DNA of 64,000 nt from UBA9647 sp963739335 (GTDB taxonomy: Bacteria; Bacteroidota; Ignavibacteria; UBA10030): the NCBI GenBank assembly GCA_963739335.1, contig CAVUAC010000036.1:1-64000 (forward strand). The letters are read 5' to 3'. Positions within the stretch are counted from its first letter, which is position 1; every line of letters starts with the position of its first letter. The translations under genes were made by a program, and so were the position numbers. The notes under the pieces are model-generated. The model was given only the letters and a program-made list of their open reading frames with translations. It made no database searches and was not told where the DNA came from. Below are positions 9,080 to 19,624 of the stretch, one piece after another.

Positions 9080-10574
9080 ATGGCTAAGAAATTCCAGAAC
9101 TATATCGATGGAAAATGGGTTGACGCGAAGTCGGGAAGAACGTTTGAAAATCGTAATCCTGCAAATTGGGATGAGGTGATAGGCACGTTTCCTCTCTCCA
9201 GCAAGGAAGACGTCGACGAAGCGGTGAAATCTGCTCGCCGTGCATTTGAGTCGTGGCGGCTTGTCCCTGCTCCAAAACGGGGCGACATCATGAAGAAGGT
9301 GGGAGATCTCCTTACCGCCCGCAAAGAAGAGATCGCCAGCCAGATGACTCGGGAGATGGGAAAGGTCCTCCTCGAGACTCGTGGAGATGTGCAGGAAGGA
9401 ATCGACACAGCGTATTATGCTGCATCGGAAGGACGCCGTCTGTTTGGTCACACGGTGCCTTCAGAGCTCCCGAACAAATTCAATATGGCGATGCGGGTCT
9501 CGATCGGCGTTGCGGCGATCATCACGCCCTGGAACTTTCCCATGGCCATCCCGACGTGGAAGATCTTCCCGGCGATCCTGTGCGGGAATACAGTCGTGTT
9601 CAAACCGGCGTCGGACACGCCGGCGACTGCGACAACACTTGTGGAGATTCTGCTTGAAGCCGGAGTGCCCCCCGGAGTCGTCAACATCGTCCACGGCGGC
9701 GGTCGGGAAGTCGGCATCAGCCTTGTCGAGCACCCCGATGTCGATCTCGTCAGCTTCACGGGGTCCACGGAGGTCGGGAAGAAGATCTCCGAGATCGCCA
9801 GCAAGACTCTCAAGCGAGTTTCACTGGAGCTTGGTGGAAAGAATGCTCAGATCGTGATGGATGATGCAGATCTCGAGCTCGCCCTCGAAGGTGTTCTCTG
9901 GGGTGCGTTTGGGACGACGGGTCAGCGCTGCACAGCGACGAGCCGCTTGATCGTCCAGGAAAAAGTCTACGACAAGTTCCTCGTCGATGGTTGTCGGCCA
10001 TGCAAGGGAACTGCGCCTGGGTGACGGTCTGAAACAGAATGTGGATGTCGGCCCCTGCATCAACGAAGGTCAACGCCGGACGGTCGACGAATATGTGAGA
10101 ATCGGAACGAAAGAAGGTGCGAAGCTCCTCACGGGCGGGAAATATGCAGCCGGCGATGGACTCTCCAAAGGATGGTTCTATGAACCAACGGTGCTCGGAG
10201 ATGTGACGCCGACGATGAGGGTTGCCCGAGAAGAGATCTTCGGGCCCGTCCTTTCGGTCATCAAGGTGAAGACTCTTGATGAGGCAATCGCCGTTGCCAA
10301 CAACACTACATATGGTCTGTCCTCCTCCATCTACACGCAGGACATCAACAATGCCTATCGAGCGATACGGGACATCAAGGCGGGCATCACCTATGTCAAC
10401 AGCCCCACGATCGGCGCGGAAGCGCATATGCCGTTCGGCGGAGTGAAGGAAACAGGCAATGGTCACCGTGAAGGGGGTTGGACAGTATATGATTTCTACA
10501 CGGAATGGAAGACCGTGTACGTCGATTACAGCGGGAAACTGCAGCGTGCGCAAATCGATAACGTAGAGAAGTAG
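9080..10574 (+). CDS. NAD(P)-dependent aldehyde dehydrogenase, probably aminoadipate-semialdehyde (P6C) dehydrogenase; one frameshift
   Basis: Classic ALDH fold: ITPWNFPMAIPTWKIFPAILCGN, cofactor-binding FTGSTEVGKKI, general base Glu in LELGGKNAQIV, nucleophile Cys in GQRCTATSRL. From ATG 9080 (GTG 9071 is an alternative) the frame runs to about 9985, then one extra base moves it +1 and the protein resumes VVGHARELRLGDGL, ending at 10574. About 497 residues in total, normal for ALDH. The next gene is lysine 6-transaminase, whose product is allysine/piperideine-6-carboxylate. Oxidation to 2-aminoadipate is therefore the likely reaction; this is inferred from context. Confidence 0.88.
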
Positions 10575-10697
10575 TCGATGACGGGACGTCCCTACATAGT
10601 ATCGTTGTACGAGCACCAGGAATTCTTCTGACGGAGCTGGTGATCACCATGCATAAACAGACCAGAACCGCAACCAGACGAAATTTCGAGGTGACAT

Positions 10698-12140
10698 ATG
10701 ACCGAGACAACTGACCGCGAAAACGGAACGGCCGGCGCCCAAGGTTTCCACCACTCTGCCGTGCACGGGCGAATCCGGACACAATGGAGAGAAGCCGACG
10801 ACGAAGATCCTCAATTAAGATCGCACCCAACGAGGTTCATACCACCCTGGCGAAGCACATGCTGGTGGATGGCTTTGATCTTGTCATCGATCTCAAGCGA
10901 AGCCAGGGATCGTACGTGTACGATTCGCGATACAACAAACGCTATCTGGATTTCTTCACATTCTTTGCCTCCGGGTCCGTGGGCATGAATCATCCGAAGC
11001 TCACGTCGCCGGAGTTCCTTGAAAAGCTGGCATACGTTGCTGTCAACAAGCCTTCGAATTCCGACGCATACACGGTCGAGATGGCGGAGTTCGTTGAGAC
11101 GTTTGCGCGCAGTGCGCAGCCTGAATATCTACCGTACGTGTTCTTCGTCGACGGGGGTACGCTTGCCGTTGAGAACGCCCTGAAGACGGCATTCGACTGG
11201 AAGGTCCGCAAGAATTTCATCAAGGGCTATACAGAGGAACGAGGGCGACAGGTGATTCATTTCCGACGCGCCTTCCATGGGCGGAGCGGTTACACGTTAT
11301 CGCTCACGAACACCGATCCAATCAAAACGAATTACTTCCCAAAATTCCGGTGGCCGAGAATCCACAATCCGGTCGATTGAATTCCCGCTGAACAAGGAAA
11401 ACCTTGCCCGCGTGAAGAAGGCCGAAGCAGTGGCACTTCAGCAGATCAAACAGGCGATCATCAATAATCCCGATGACATCGCCGCGCTCATCATCGAGCC
11501 GATCCAATGTGAAGGAGGGGACAATCACTTTAGGAAGGAATTCTTTGCCGAGCTGCGCACAATATGTGACGAAAGCGATATCCTCCTTGTGTTCGATGAG
11601 GTGCAAACCGGTGTGGGTATCACAGGAAGAATGTGGGCGCACGAATATTTTGTGAAGCCGGACCTGATGTCCTTTGGCAAGAAGACGCAGGTGTGCGGGT
11701 TCATGTGCAGCAAGCGCATTGATGATGTGCTCGAGAACGTGTTCCACAAACCGAGCCGAATCAACTCAACATTTGGCGGCAACCTTGTAGATATGGTGCG
11801 ATTTCAGAGGATTCTCGAGATCATCCATGAGGAGAAGCTTGTGGAGAACGCTTACGATGTCGGTCTCCATTTGCTGGGAAAGCTGGAGGAACTGCAAAAG
11901 GAATTCCCGGGTCTCGTTTCGAACGCACGTGGCAAGGGGTTGCTCTGTGCTATCGATCTCGATACTGCCCAGAGCAGAGACCAGCTGCGAAGCAAGGCTT
12001 ATGACGAAGGACTGATTCTTATTGGATGCGGTGACCGAGCGATTCGGTTTCGTCCTCCTCTGAACATCAGCAGAAAAGAACTGGACGACGGTCTGCGCAT
12101 CATCCATGAAGCCTTGATCGAAATCAGTCAGGGCGACTAA
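10698..12140 (+). CDS. lat: L-lysine 6-transaminase (frameshifted; exact start uncertain)
   Basis: PLP enzyme moving the epsilon-amino group of lysine to 2-oxoglutarate. The core IAPNEVHTTLAKHMLVDGF, RRAFHGRSGYTLSLTNTDP, FDEVQTGVGITGRMWAHEYF and PLP-lysine segment SFGKKTQVCG is the lysine 6-transaminase type rather than generic GABA transaminase. One extra base near 11366-11372 breaks the frame (IHNP / SIEFPLNKENL). The best ribosome site (GAGGTG) precedes ATG 10698, but the conserved part is in the frame that begins at ATG 10784, so either the true start is 10784 or there is another frameshift between them. Paired with the upstream aldehyde dehydrogenase for lysine catabolism. Confidence 0.87.
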
Positions 12141-12169
12141 CTGGCCTTTGAATCAATGAAGGGATAAAC

Positions 12170-13016
12170 GTGGAGAGTAACGAGCGGGATGCCAAGAGCG
12201 GACTTGATCTCAATGCAAGCGTGGTAAAGAATCTGCTCGTTCAATTCCTGCGGGATGAGACGAACAACGCAGGCTTTCACTGCGGCGTGCTCGGTGTCTC
12301 GGGAGGAGTGGATTCCGCAGTCAGCGCGTTCCTGACGGCGGAAGCGCTTGGAAAAGAGAACACGATTGGGGTTCTTATGCCGTACAAGACGAGCAGCCGA
12401 ACGAGCGTTGAGGACGCCAAAGTCGTCATTGAGCGCCTCGGAATTCGTACGGAGCTCGTCGATATATCCGCCATGGTGGATGCCTATTGCGATCTGTGGA
12501 AGGTCACTGACCAGGTCCGTCGTGGCAACGTGATGGCGCGAATGCGGATGATCGTGCTTTACGATATTTCAGCCAGAGAGCAGGCGTTGGTCATCGGAAC
12601 GAGCAATAAAACGGAGTATCTTGGTTGGATATGGAACCCTCTATGGGGACACAGCATCGGCCATCAATCCAATTGGCGATTTGTACAAGAGCCAGGTGTG
12701 GCAACTTGCGCGCCACCTGGGGGTCCCTCCGCGCATCATCGACAAGACGCCAACAGCAGATCTGTGGGAAGGTCAGTCGGATGAGGAGGAACTTGGTTTC
12801 ACCTACGCTCAACTTGATTCGTTGCTCTACAACCTGGTCGATGAGAGAAGAAACGATGAAGAACTCCAGGCGCTGGGATATGAAGCTGGGTTCGTCAAGC
12901 GTGTGAAGACGCTCATTCGGAAAAACCAATTCAAGCGCCGGCCGCCCGTCATAGCGAAGGTCTCCAACCGCACAGTGAATGTTGACTTCCGGTACGCTCG
13001 TGATTGGGGGACGTGA
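12170..13016 (+). CDS. nadE: NH3-dependent NAD(+) synthetase (one frameshift)
   Basis: Amidates deamido-NAD to NAD using ammonia. PP-loop SGGVDSAVSAF at about residue 45, then GTSNKTE, and after a +1 frameshift near 12617-12622 the conserved YGTLYGDTASAINPIGDLYKSQVW. The C-terminus holds TPTADLWEGQSDEEELGF. Roughly 281 residues, no glutaminase domain, so the ammonia-using short form. GTG start at 12170 follows GAAGGGATAAAC. Works at the end of the pathway fed by pncA/pncB further along the window. Confidence 0.92.
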
Positions 13017-13113
13017 CGGTGGGCGAAAAGGAACGGATCATAGCGCGTCACAGGGGGTACAAGAGCCTGAGATCGTCATTTCTTCCTCTCATAACCTTTC
13101 GAAGGGCATCACG

Positions 13114-13816
13114 ATGATCAGCGATCCTTCGGAAGGTCACAAGGGCAGCCTCTATCTCGTCGCAACTCCCATCGGGAATCTTGAGGATATCACCTACCGC
13201 GCCGTCAAAGTTCTTTCCCTTGTCGATCTGATCGCCGCTGAAGATACCAGAACCACCAAGGTTTTACTCGACCACTACGGCATCAGCAAGCCGATGGTGA
13301 GCTATTTCAGCTACAACGAGCATCGACGGACACCGCAGCTCATTGAGAAGCTGCTCCTGGGACAATCTATTGCGCTCGTCTCGGATGCTGGCACGCCGGG
13401 GATATCCGACCCGGCTTTTCACATTGTTCAGACCGCGCTGGCATCGGGAATTACCGATCGTGCCGATTCCGGGTCCGTCGGCATTCGTTTCTGCGCTGAT
13501 CGTCAGCGGCCTGCCAACCGACCGATTTGTCTTCGAAGGGTTCCTCCCCGTGAAAAAAGGGAGGAAGACGAAACTGGAAGCTCTCCGTTCTGAGCCAAGG
13601 ACGATCATCCTTTACGAGTCTCCCCACCGCATTCTCAAAACCCTTTCCGAGATCCAATCTGTCTTCGGGGAACGCCACGTCGTTGTGGCCCGTGAGCTCA
13701 CGAAGAAATTCGAGGAGATCGTGAGAGGGCCAATTTCCTCTATTCTCCCCGAACTGTCCCGCAAACCCACCCGGGGCGAGTACGTCCTCATAATTCAGGG
13801 CCAAAAAACCTCTTGA
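13114..13816 (+). CDS. rsmI: 16S rRNA (cytidine1402-2'-O)-methyltransferase (one frameshift)
   Basis: SAM-dependent tetrapyrrole-methylase-fold enzyme acting on helix 44 of 16S rRNA. LYLVATPIGNLEDITYRAV, AAEDTRTTKVLLDHYGI and VSDAGTPGISDP are the family motifs. One extra base near 13449-13453 separates this from PIVPIPGPSAFVSAL and the C-terminal EEIVRGPIS. ATG 13114 has GAAGGG seven bases upstream. The stop TGA at 13814-13816 sits inside the -35 box of the groE promoter. About 234 residues. Confidence 0.92.
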
Positions 13817-13840
13817 CAAAGGGGTCAATTCTCTTATATT
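13813..13840 (+). promoter_or_regulatory. groESL promoter
   Basis: TTGACA at 13813-13818 and TATATT at 13835-13840, 16 bp apart, directly upstream of the CIRCE operator and groES. The -35 box overlaps the rsmI stop codon. Box quality and position make this a vegetative sigma promoter. Confidence 0.85.
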
Positions 13841-13841
13841 G

Positions 13842-13868
13842 TTAGCACTCAACTGTAGAGAGTGCTAA
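13842..13868 (+). promoter_or_regulatory. CIRCE operator (HrcA-binding site)
   Basis: Perfect TTAGCACTC-N9-GAGTGCTAA inverted repeat, starting two bases after the -10 box and so covering the transcription start. This is the known HrcA repressor site and predicts heat-shock derepression of groESL. No hrcA gene is in the window. Confidence 0.97.
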
Positions 13869-13926
13869 TCGCATTATCCTACCATAAGTCTTTTAACTGT
13901 AAAAACTTACAAAGGAGGTAATCCAT

Positions 13927-14221
13927 ATGAACCTGAAGCCATTGGCAGATCGTGTGGTCGTTAGGCCGTCGGCCGCAGAGGAGAAAACCAAAGGTGGAAT
14001 CATCGTCCCCGACACGGCGAAGGAGAAACCGGTATGGGGTGAGATCATAGCGGTGGGACCTGGCAAAACTTCTGACGAGGGAAAAGTTGATACCTCTCGA
14101 AGTAAAGGTTGGGGACCAAGTGCTGTACGGGAAGTACTCCGGCACTGAAGTGACGATCGACGGTGAGGAACTCCTCATCATGCGGGAGAGCGACATCTTT
14201 GCCATTATGCCGAAAAAGTAA
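13927..14221 (+). CDS. groS: Co-chaperonin GroES (one frameshift)
   Basis: Seven-membered lid of the GroEL folding chamber. From ATG 13927 (AAAGGAGGTAATCCAT upstream, a near-perfect ribosome site) the protein reads MNLKPLADRVVVRPSAAEEKTKGGIIVPDT in two adjoining stretches, covering the mobile loop. One extra base near 14086-14092 breaks the frame; reading on in the next frame gives PLEVKVGDQVLYGKYSGTEV and the C-terminus ending in MPKK at 14221. About 97 residues, family length. Heads the CIRCE-controlled operon. Confidence 0.95.
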
Positions 14222-14247
14222 TTTCTGACGAAAGGAGAAAGAATGCT

Positions 14248-15908
14248 ATGGGAGCAAAGCTGATTAACTTTAACACGGATGCCCGGGCTGCTTTGAAGCG
14301 TGGTGTCGACCAACTCGCAGATGCAGTGAAGGTTACGCTAGGTCCAAAAGGTCGCAACGTCGTCATTGACAAGAAGTTCGGCGCGCCGACTGTCACAAAG
14401 GACGGCGTTACGGTTGCAAAAGAGGTTGAACTCACTGATCCTATCGAGAACATGGGTGCACAGATGGTTCGCGAGGTTGCCTCGAAGACGTCTGATGTTG
14501 CCGGTGACGGCACGACGACGGCAACCGTTCTCGCACAGGCCATCGTTCGCGAGGGCCTCAAGAACGTTACAGCTGGTGCGAATCCGATGGATCTCAAGCG
14601 CGGCATCGACCTAGCTGTTCGTAAGATCGTTGAGGGTCTGAAGGAAATGAGCAAGACCGTCGGCGACGACAAGGAGAAAATCGCACAAGTCGGTTCGATC
14701 TCTGCTAACAATGATCCGCGAAATTGGCAAGCTAATTGCTGATGCCATGCTACGAGTATCTAAGAAGGAAGACGGAGATCGGCACAGAAGGTGTCATCAC
14801 CGTTGAAGAGGCGAAGGGCATCGAGACGACTGTCGACGTCGTGGAAGGCATGCAGTTTGATCGCGGCTATCTCTCACCCTATTTCGTGACGGACGCGGAG
14901 ACAATGGAGACGATTCTCGAGGATCCCTACATCCTGATCCATGACAAGAAGATCAGCGCGATGAAGGATCTTCTGCCGCTGCTCGAGAAGATTGCCCAGT
15001 CCGGCAAGTCCATTCTGGTGATTGCAGAGGAGGTTGAAGGTGAAGCACTGGCGACGCTCGTTGTGAACAAGCTGCGCGGCACACTGCGCGTGTGCTCGGT
15101 GAAGGCACCTGGCTTCGGCGATCGCCGCAAAGCAATGCTGGAAGACATTGCAGTCCTGACCGGCGGTACCGTGATTTCGGAGGAGAAGGGCTTCAAGCTT
15201 GAGAATGCTCAGCTTTCCTACATGGGCACAGCCAAGCGCGTGACGATCGACAAGGACAACACCACGATCGTCGAGGGTGCCGGCAAGAAGGAGGATATCA
15301 AGAAGCGCATCAATGAGATCAAGCAGCAGATCGACAAGACGACATCGGACTACGACAAGGAGAAGCTCCAGGAGCGGCTGGCGAAGTTGTCCGGCGGTGT
15401 AGCGGTAATGAAGATCGGTGCATCGACAGAGGTCGAGATGAAGGAGAAGAAGGCCCGTGTTGAGGATGCACTGCATGCGACCCGTGCAGCGGTTGAAGAG
15501 GGTATCGTCCCCGGCGGTGGAGTTGCCTATCTGCGCTGCCTGAAGAAACTGGACGAAGTGAAAGCCGAGAACGAAGATCAGAAGATCGGCGTGGAGATCA
15601 TCCGTCGTTCGCTCGAGGAGCCGATTCGGTTGATCGTCGAGAATGCCGGTCTCGAGGGCTCGGTTGTGGTGAACAAAGTAAAGGAAGGCAAGGACGACTT
15701 TGGTTTCAACGCCCAGACGGAGCAGTATGAGAACCTGATCAAGGCCGGCGTCATCGACCCGACAAAGGTTGCTCGCATCGCTCTGGAGAACGCGGCCAGC
15801 GTCGCAGGCCTTCTGTTGACCACGGAAGCTACGATCGTCGAGAAGCCTGAAAAGGACAAGACGTCTTCGATGCCGCATCCCGGAGGTATGGGTGGCGACA
15901 TGTACTAG
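14248..15908 (+). CDS. groL: Chaperonin GroEL (two close frameshifts)
   Basis: Cage chaperonin. MGAKLINFNTDARAALKRG, the ATP site DGVTVAKEVEL and DVAGDGTTTATVLAQA are typical. After SISANND two single extra bases, near 14716-14720 and near 14775-14780, shift the frame twice; the short piece between reads EIGKLIADAMLRVSKK. The frame then resumes IGTEGVITVEEAKG and runs to the GGMGGDMY tail. 26 bp after groES, same operon. The breaks cannot be genuine in an essential single-copy chaperonin unless another copy exists; sequence error is likely. Confidence 0.96.
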
Positions 15909-15942
15909 GCCGTAACCTGGCAAGGTTGAATGCTGTCTGAAA

Positions 15943-15979
15943 GCCCCCTGTTCGAGAAGAGCAGGGGGTTTTCTCTTTT
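15943..15979 (+). terminator. Rho-independent terminator of groESL
   Basis: Stem CCCCCTG (15944-15950) with CAGGGGG (15962-15968), an 11-base loop and then TTTTCTCTTTT. It lies 35 bp after the groEL stop and ends the operon before the dnaG promoter. Confidence 0.88.
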
Positions 15980-16087
15980 GATGTGACTGTCACTTCAAAC
16001 GTCCGTGGGGGCATTGGTAAAGGACCGTCGCTCGTCATCGCGAAGTAACGGTGGATTCGCGTGTCAGAATAGGCCGTTCTGGCGTCC

Positions 16088-16116
16088 TTGATTGTACTTC
16101 CATATTTCTCTACATT
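16088..16116 (+). promoter_or_regulatory. Putative dnaG promoter
   Basis: TTGATT at 16088-16093, 17 bp, TACATT at 16111-16116, eleven bases before the chosen dnaG ATG. It supports ATG 16127 over the in-frame TTG at 16088, which is the -35 box itself. The predicted leader is very short. Confidence 0.6.
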
Positions 16117-16126
16117 GGACCCAGAT

Positions 16127-18011
16127 ATGCGCATTCCCCCTGAAAAAATCGAGGAAATTCGCTCGGCGAATGACATCGTGGAGGTCGTTTCCCAGCACGT
16201 CCGCCTGAAAAAACGGGGAAAGAACTACGTCGGTCTCTGCCCCTTTCATCAAGAAAAGACCCCCTCGTTCACCCTCAGCTCGGAGAAACAGGTCTACCAT
16301 TGCTTCGGCTGTGGAAAGGGGGGCAACGTGTTCACGTTCGTTATGGAGTTCGAGAAGGTCTCGTTCACGGAATCTGTCCGTTCGCTCGCCGAAAGAGCCG
16401 GCATCACGGTCTCCTACACCGAAGTCGATCGGGAACAACAGAACGAGATTGAAAGCCTCTACAACGCCTGCCGGTTTGCCGGACTCCACTTTTACATCAA
16501 TCTGACGAAGACAGACGAGGGCCGAACAGCTCTGGAGTATTTCCATCAGCGAGGATTCTCAGACGAGACCATACGGACCTTCGGCCTAGGGTATTCGTCG
16601 AATTCCTGGGATGGATTGGTGTTGCGATCACGTGATGAAGGAATCAAGCGGGAAGATCTTTTGAAAGCAGGGCTGATCCGCACGCGTGAGGATGGATCCG
16701 ATTACGACTATTTCCGTGGCCGGGCAATGTTCCCTATCTTCTCAACTTCCGGCAGAGTAGTGGGATTTGGTGCGCGGAAACTCCGGGAGGACGATCCGCT
16801 GGGGAAATACATCAATTCACCAGAGACCCCGATCTACAATAAGAGCCGCATCTTGTTTGGCCTATTCCATTCGAAAGACGCCGTCCGCGCGGAGGATAAC
16901 GCCCTGATGGTCGAAGGGTACGCTGATCTGATCTCACTGTTTCAAGCCGGAATTCAAAACGTCGTCGCGTCCAGCGGTACTGCGCTGACGGAGGAACAGG
17001 TTCAGCTGATTTCTCGTTACAGCAAGAAGCTGACGCTCGTTTACGACGCGGATTCCGCTGGATCGAATGCAACGCTCAGGGGAATGGACATAGCCTTCGC
17101 CCAGGATCTCGACGTGTCGATCGTCGAACTTCCGGAGGGTGAAGATCCGGATTCGTTTGTGCGAAAGTCGGGAGGAAAAGAATTCAGAACACTCCTTGGC
17201 CAGAGCATGTCGTTCATTGACTTCAAGGCGAAGCAATTCCTCCGCGGGAGCTTTTGGCACCCCCGAAGGCAAGGCGCAGGCCGTGAGGTCCATCGTGCAA
17301 TCCATCGGGAAGATGAAAGATGAATTGAAGCGAAACTTTTATATCAAAGAGGTCGCTTCGAAATACGACATTTACGAATCCGTCCTGTATCGGGAGTTGG
17401 AGCGGTGGACCGCAGATCGGAGCCGCGGAGGGTTGCCAGGATTGACTCGCGTCGAGAAGCCACTACTCGGCAGGCCGTCGGGAGAGGAGGCGAATGCAGC
17501 GACCTCTCCTATGACGAAGAAGGAAATGCCTGTCGGGGAGAGGGATATCCTCAAGCTTCTGATCGAGCATCAGGCGGACATGATCAGTCTCATATTCTCT
17601 CACATTTCAATCTCGGATTTGTGGGATCCGCAAGCGAGGAAGATCGTTGAGCTCCTGCTGGCGCGTTTCGATGAGCGTGGACCAGGAGGGGTGACTGAGC
17701 TTGTGGGAGAGATCGAGGATCCGTCGTTGAAAAGCATCGTGACGGACATCGTCATAAGCAAGTATGAGCTGAGCAAGCAATGGGAAAGCAGCGATGCTGA
17801 AATCGAGACGGCTGACCCCATGACAATTGCGCGTGATGCCATCGCAGCACTCAAGAAGCGTCAACTGCAGAAACAGATCGAGGAAAACCAACGGGCGTTG
17901 AAAGAGGCCTCCATCCAGGGGGCTGATGCCCAACCGTTGGTCCAACGGCATCAAGATCTGATGAGACAACTCATCGAAGTTGAATCCGGCGCCATGTTCA
18001 AAACAACATAG
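16127..18011 (+). CDS. dnaG: DNA primase (one frameshift)
   Basis: Makes RNA primers at the replication fork. N-terminal CHC2 zinc finger with Cys38, His41, Cys59, Cys62 (CPFH ... YHCFGCGKGG). TOPRIM core: VEGYADLISLFQAG and the metal-binding LVYDADSAG and DPDSFVRK. A +1 frameshift near 17245-17252 (one extra G in a GGG context) interrupts the chain; it resumes GAFGTPEGKAQAVRSIV and continues through the helicase-interaction region to 18011. Total about 627 residues, normal. ATG 16127 (MRIPPEKIEEIRSANDIVEVV) is the standard start of the family. Confidence 0.94.
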
Positions 18012-18060
18012 ACAGCGTCCATGTCGGAGAACTAGAGATTTGGCACGAACAACACCACTC

Positions 18061-18294
18061 ATGATCTACATTGTCCCGGGGAAGTGCGACTTCTGCGGAT
18101 GCTGTGTTGGAGTCTGTCCCGAGGACGCGATTGAGCTCCTGGAATCCGAGATCAGGATTATTGACGAGCGCTGCACAAACTGCCGCAAGTGTGTGTGGGC
18201 ATGTCCTTGGGAGGTCATCGAATTTCATCGCGAAGGTATCGAGCATCTTCCAAAAGTTGTCTCGCTACCTCAGGAACATTCGCCGTCATTCTAG
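18061..18294 (+). CDS. Small 2[4Fe-4S] ferredoxin
   Basis: 77 residues with two classical clusters, CDFCGCCVGVCP and CTNCRKCVWACP, so an 8-iron bacterial-type ferredoxin. It begins MIYIVPGKC at ATG 18061. It is 18 bp upstream of a geranylgeranyl-reductase-like flavoprotein in the same direction. In archaea such reductases can take electrons from an adjacent ferredoxin, so the pair probably works together to saturate polyprenyl chains. The electron-transfer role is secure, the partnership inferred. Confidence 0.92.
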   Translation: MIYIVPGKCDFCGCCVGVCPEDAIELLESEIRIIDERCTNCRKCVWACPWEVIEFHREGIEHLPKVVSLPQEHSPSF

Positions 18295-18312
18295 AGACCG
18301 GGATATCTCGAA

Positions 18313-19479
18313 ATGAGAGAACTGTATGATGCCATCGTTGTTGGGGCTGGTCCCGCCGGGACGACTGCAGCGCGGTTTGCCGCTGCCGGAGGTGCCTCGG
18401 TTCTGGTTCTCGAAAAAGACCGCGACGTAGGGTACCCGGTCCGATGCGGGGAGGCGGTGAACCACGAGGGGGTTGTGCAGTTCATCGAGCCCGACCCTCG
18501 CTGGATCGCTGCCAGGGTGTCGAAGTTCAGAATCATCTCGCCGAATGGCAATTCGATCACTCCGCGTCTCGACGGCTTGGCCTATGTTCTCGAGCGCCGC
18601 ATCTTTGACTATGAGCTTGCGAAGCTGGCTGTGCGGGAGGGAGCAGAGCTGGTCACGAAAGCTTATGTGTATGACCTCCTGAGGGAAGGAGAGGCCATCG
18701 TCGGCGTTCGGGCTGTGATCAAAGACAAAAAAGTCGACCTGCGATCCAAGGTCGTTGTCGGTGCCGATGGGGTGGAAAGTCGCGTAGGGAAATGGGGCGG
18801 CATTGACACGACATGCAGCATCCATGACATGGAAAGTTGCGCGCAGCTGACATTGGGTGGGATCGAGGTGGAGCAAGGTGTCTTCGAGTTCTATTTCGGC
18901 GAGCAGGTTGCGCCGGGTGGGTACGTCTGGGTATTTCCCAAGGGACAGGACAGCGCAAATGTCGGTATCGGGATCGGCGTTGATTGCGCGAAGGAGAAGT
19001 CGGCTGTCCGATATCTCGAAGAGTTTGTGCAGAAGAAATACCCGAAGGCGGCAATTCTTACAAGAATCGCCGGCGGAGTGCCCTGCGCGAAGACATGTGA
19101 TCAGATCGTGAAGGGAAATATCATCATCGTTGGGGATGCAGCCCACCAGGTGAACCCGACGAGCGGCGGCGGAATCATCAGCGGAATGATTGGGGGTATG
19201 ATTGCCGGCCAGGTCATCGCCGAGGCGGTGGCGAAGAGCGATTGGAGGCATCTGCTCGAGTATGAGAAGCGTTGGCACAAGCGGCTTGGCTGGCGGCACG
19301 CATTATTCTACAACATCAAAGAAGCGATCTCCGCCTTCTCAGACGAGACCCTCAATAGAATCTGTGAAGATGGGCTCAAACTCCCGGAGGAAAAGCAAAC
19401 GGTCGGAGGTATTTTCAGGACAGCACTGTGGAATCAGCCATCGCTTCTCCTGGATGTCACGAAGGTTTTCATTCATTGA
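18313..19479 (+). CDS. Geranylgeranyl-reductase-family FAD-dependent oxidoreductase
   Basis: 388 residues. N-terminal dinucleotide motif IVVGAGPAGTTAARFAA, then DVGYPVRCGEAVN (family-specific P-x-R-C-G-E motif around the substrate-linked flavin), VVGADGVESRVGKW, and the second FAD motif GDAAHQVNPTSGGGIISGM. This plan matches archaeal digeranylgeranylglycerophospholipid reductases and bacterial relatives (ChlP/BchP-like). Upstream partner is a ferredoxin. A UbiA-family prenyltransferase of the DGGGP-synthase type lies at 28.9 kb. Candidate function: hydrogenating isoprenoid chains of ether lipids or quinones. Substrate is not decided by sequence alone. Confidence 0.85.
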   Translation: MRELYDAIVVGAGPAGTTAARFAAAGGASVLVLEKDRDVGYPVRCGEAVNHEGVVQFIEPDPRWIAARVSKFRIISPNGNSITPRLDGLAYVLERRIFDYELAKLAVREGAELVTKAYVYDLLREGEAIVGVRAVIKDKKVDLRSKVVVGADGVESRVGKWGGIDTTCSIHDMESCAQLTLGGIEVEQGVFEFYFGEQVAPGGYVWVFPKGQDSANVGIGIGVDCAKEKSAVRYLEEFVQKKYPKAAILTRIAGGVPCAKTCDQIVKGNIIIVGDAAHQVNPTSGGGIISGMIGGMIAGQVIAEAVAKSDWRHLLEYEKRWHKRLGWRHALFYNIKEAISAFSDETLNRICEDGLKLPEEKQTVGGIFRTALWNQPSLLLDVTKVFIH

Positions 19480-19570
19480 TGTCCCACTGGTTCATGGACG
19501 TTCACCTGGAGAGTTTTTCTGTTGTCCAGGATCGTGACACGCTGATGAATCTTGAGCCCGAATGCCTTTC

Positions 19571-19599
19571 TTGAAACTCAGACCACCTTGGCGTATATT
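19571..19599 (+). promoter_or_regulatory. Putative promoter of the GT9/DUF3108 unit
   Basis: TTGAAA at 19571-19576, 17 bp, TATATT at 19594-19599. It lies 26 bp before the GTG start of the glycosyltransferase, in the 145-bp gap after the reductase gene. The -10 hexamer is identical to the groE and moeA ones. Confidence 0.6.
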
Positions 19600-19624
19600 G
19601 ATTATCATCGAGTGATGCGGCGCA

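Noticed and set aside
16088..16126. TTG at 16088 as an earlier dnaG start
   Set aside because: It is the -35 box of a good promoter (TTGATT-N17-TACATT), and the family starts at MRIPPEKI.
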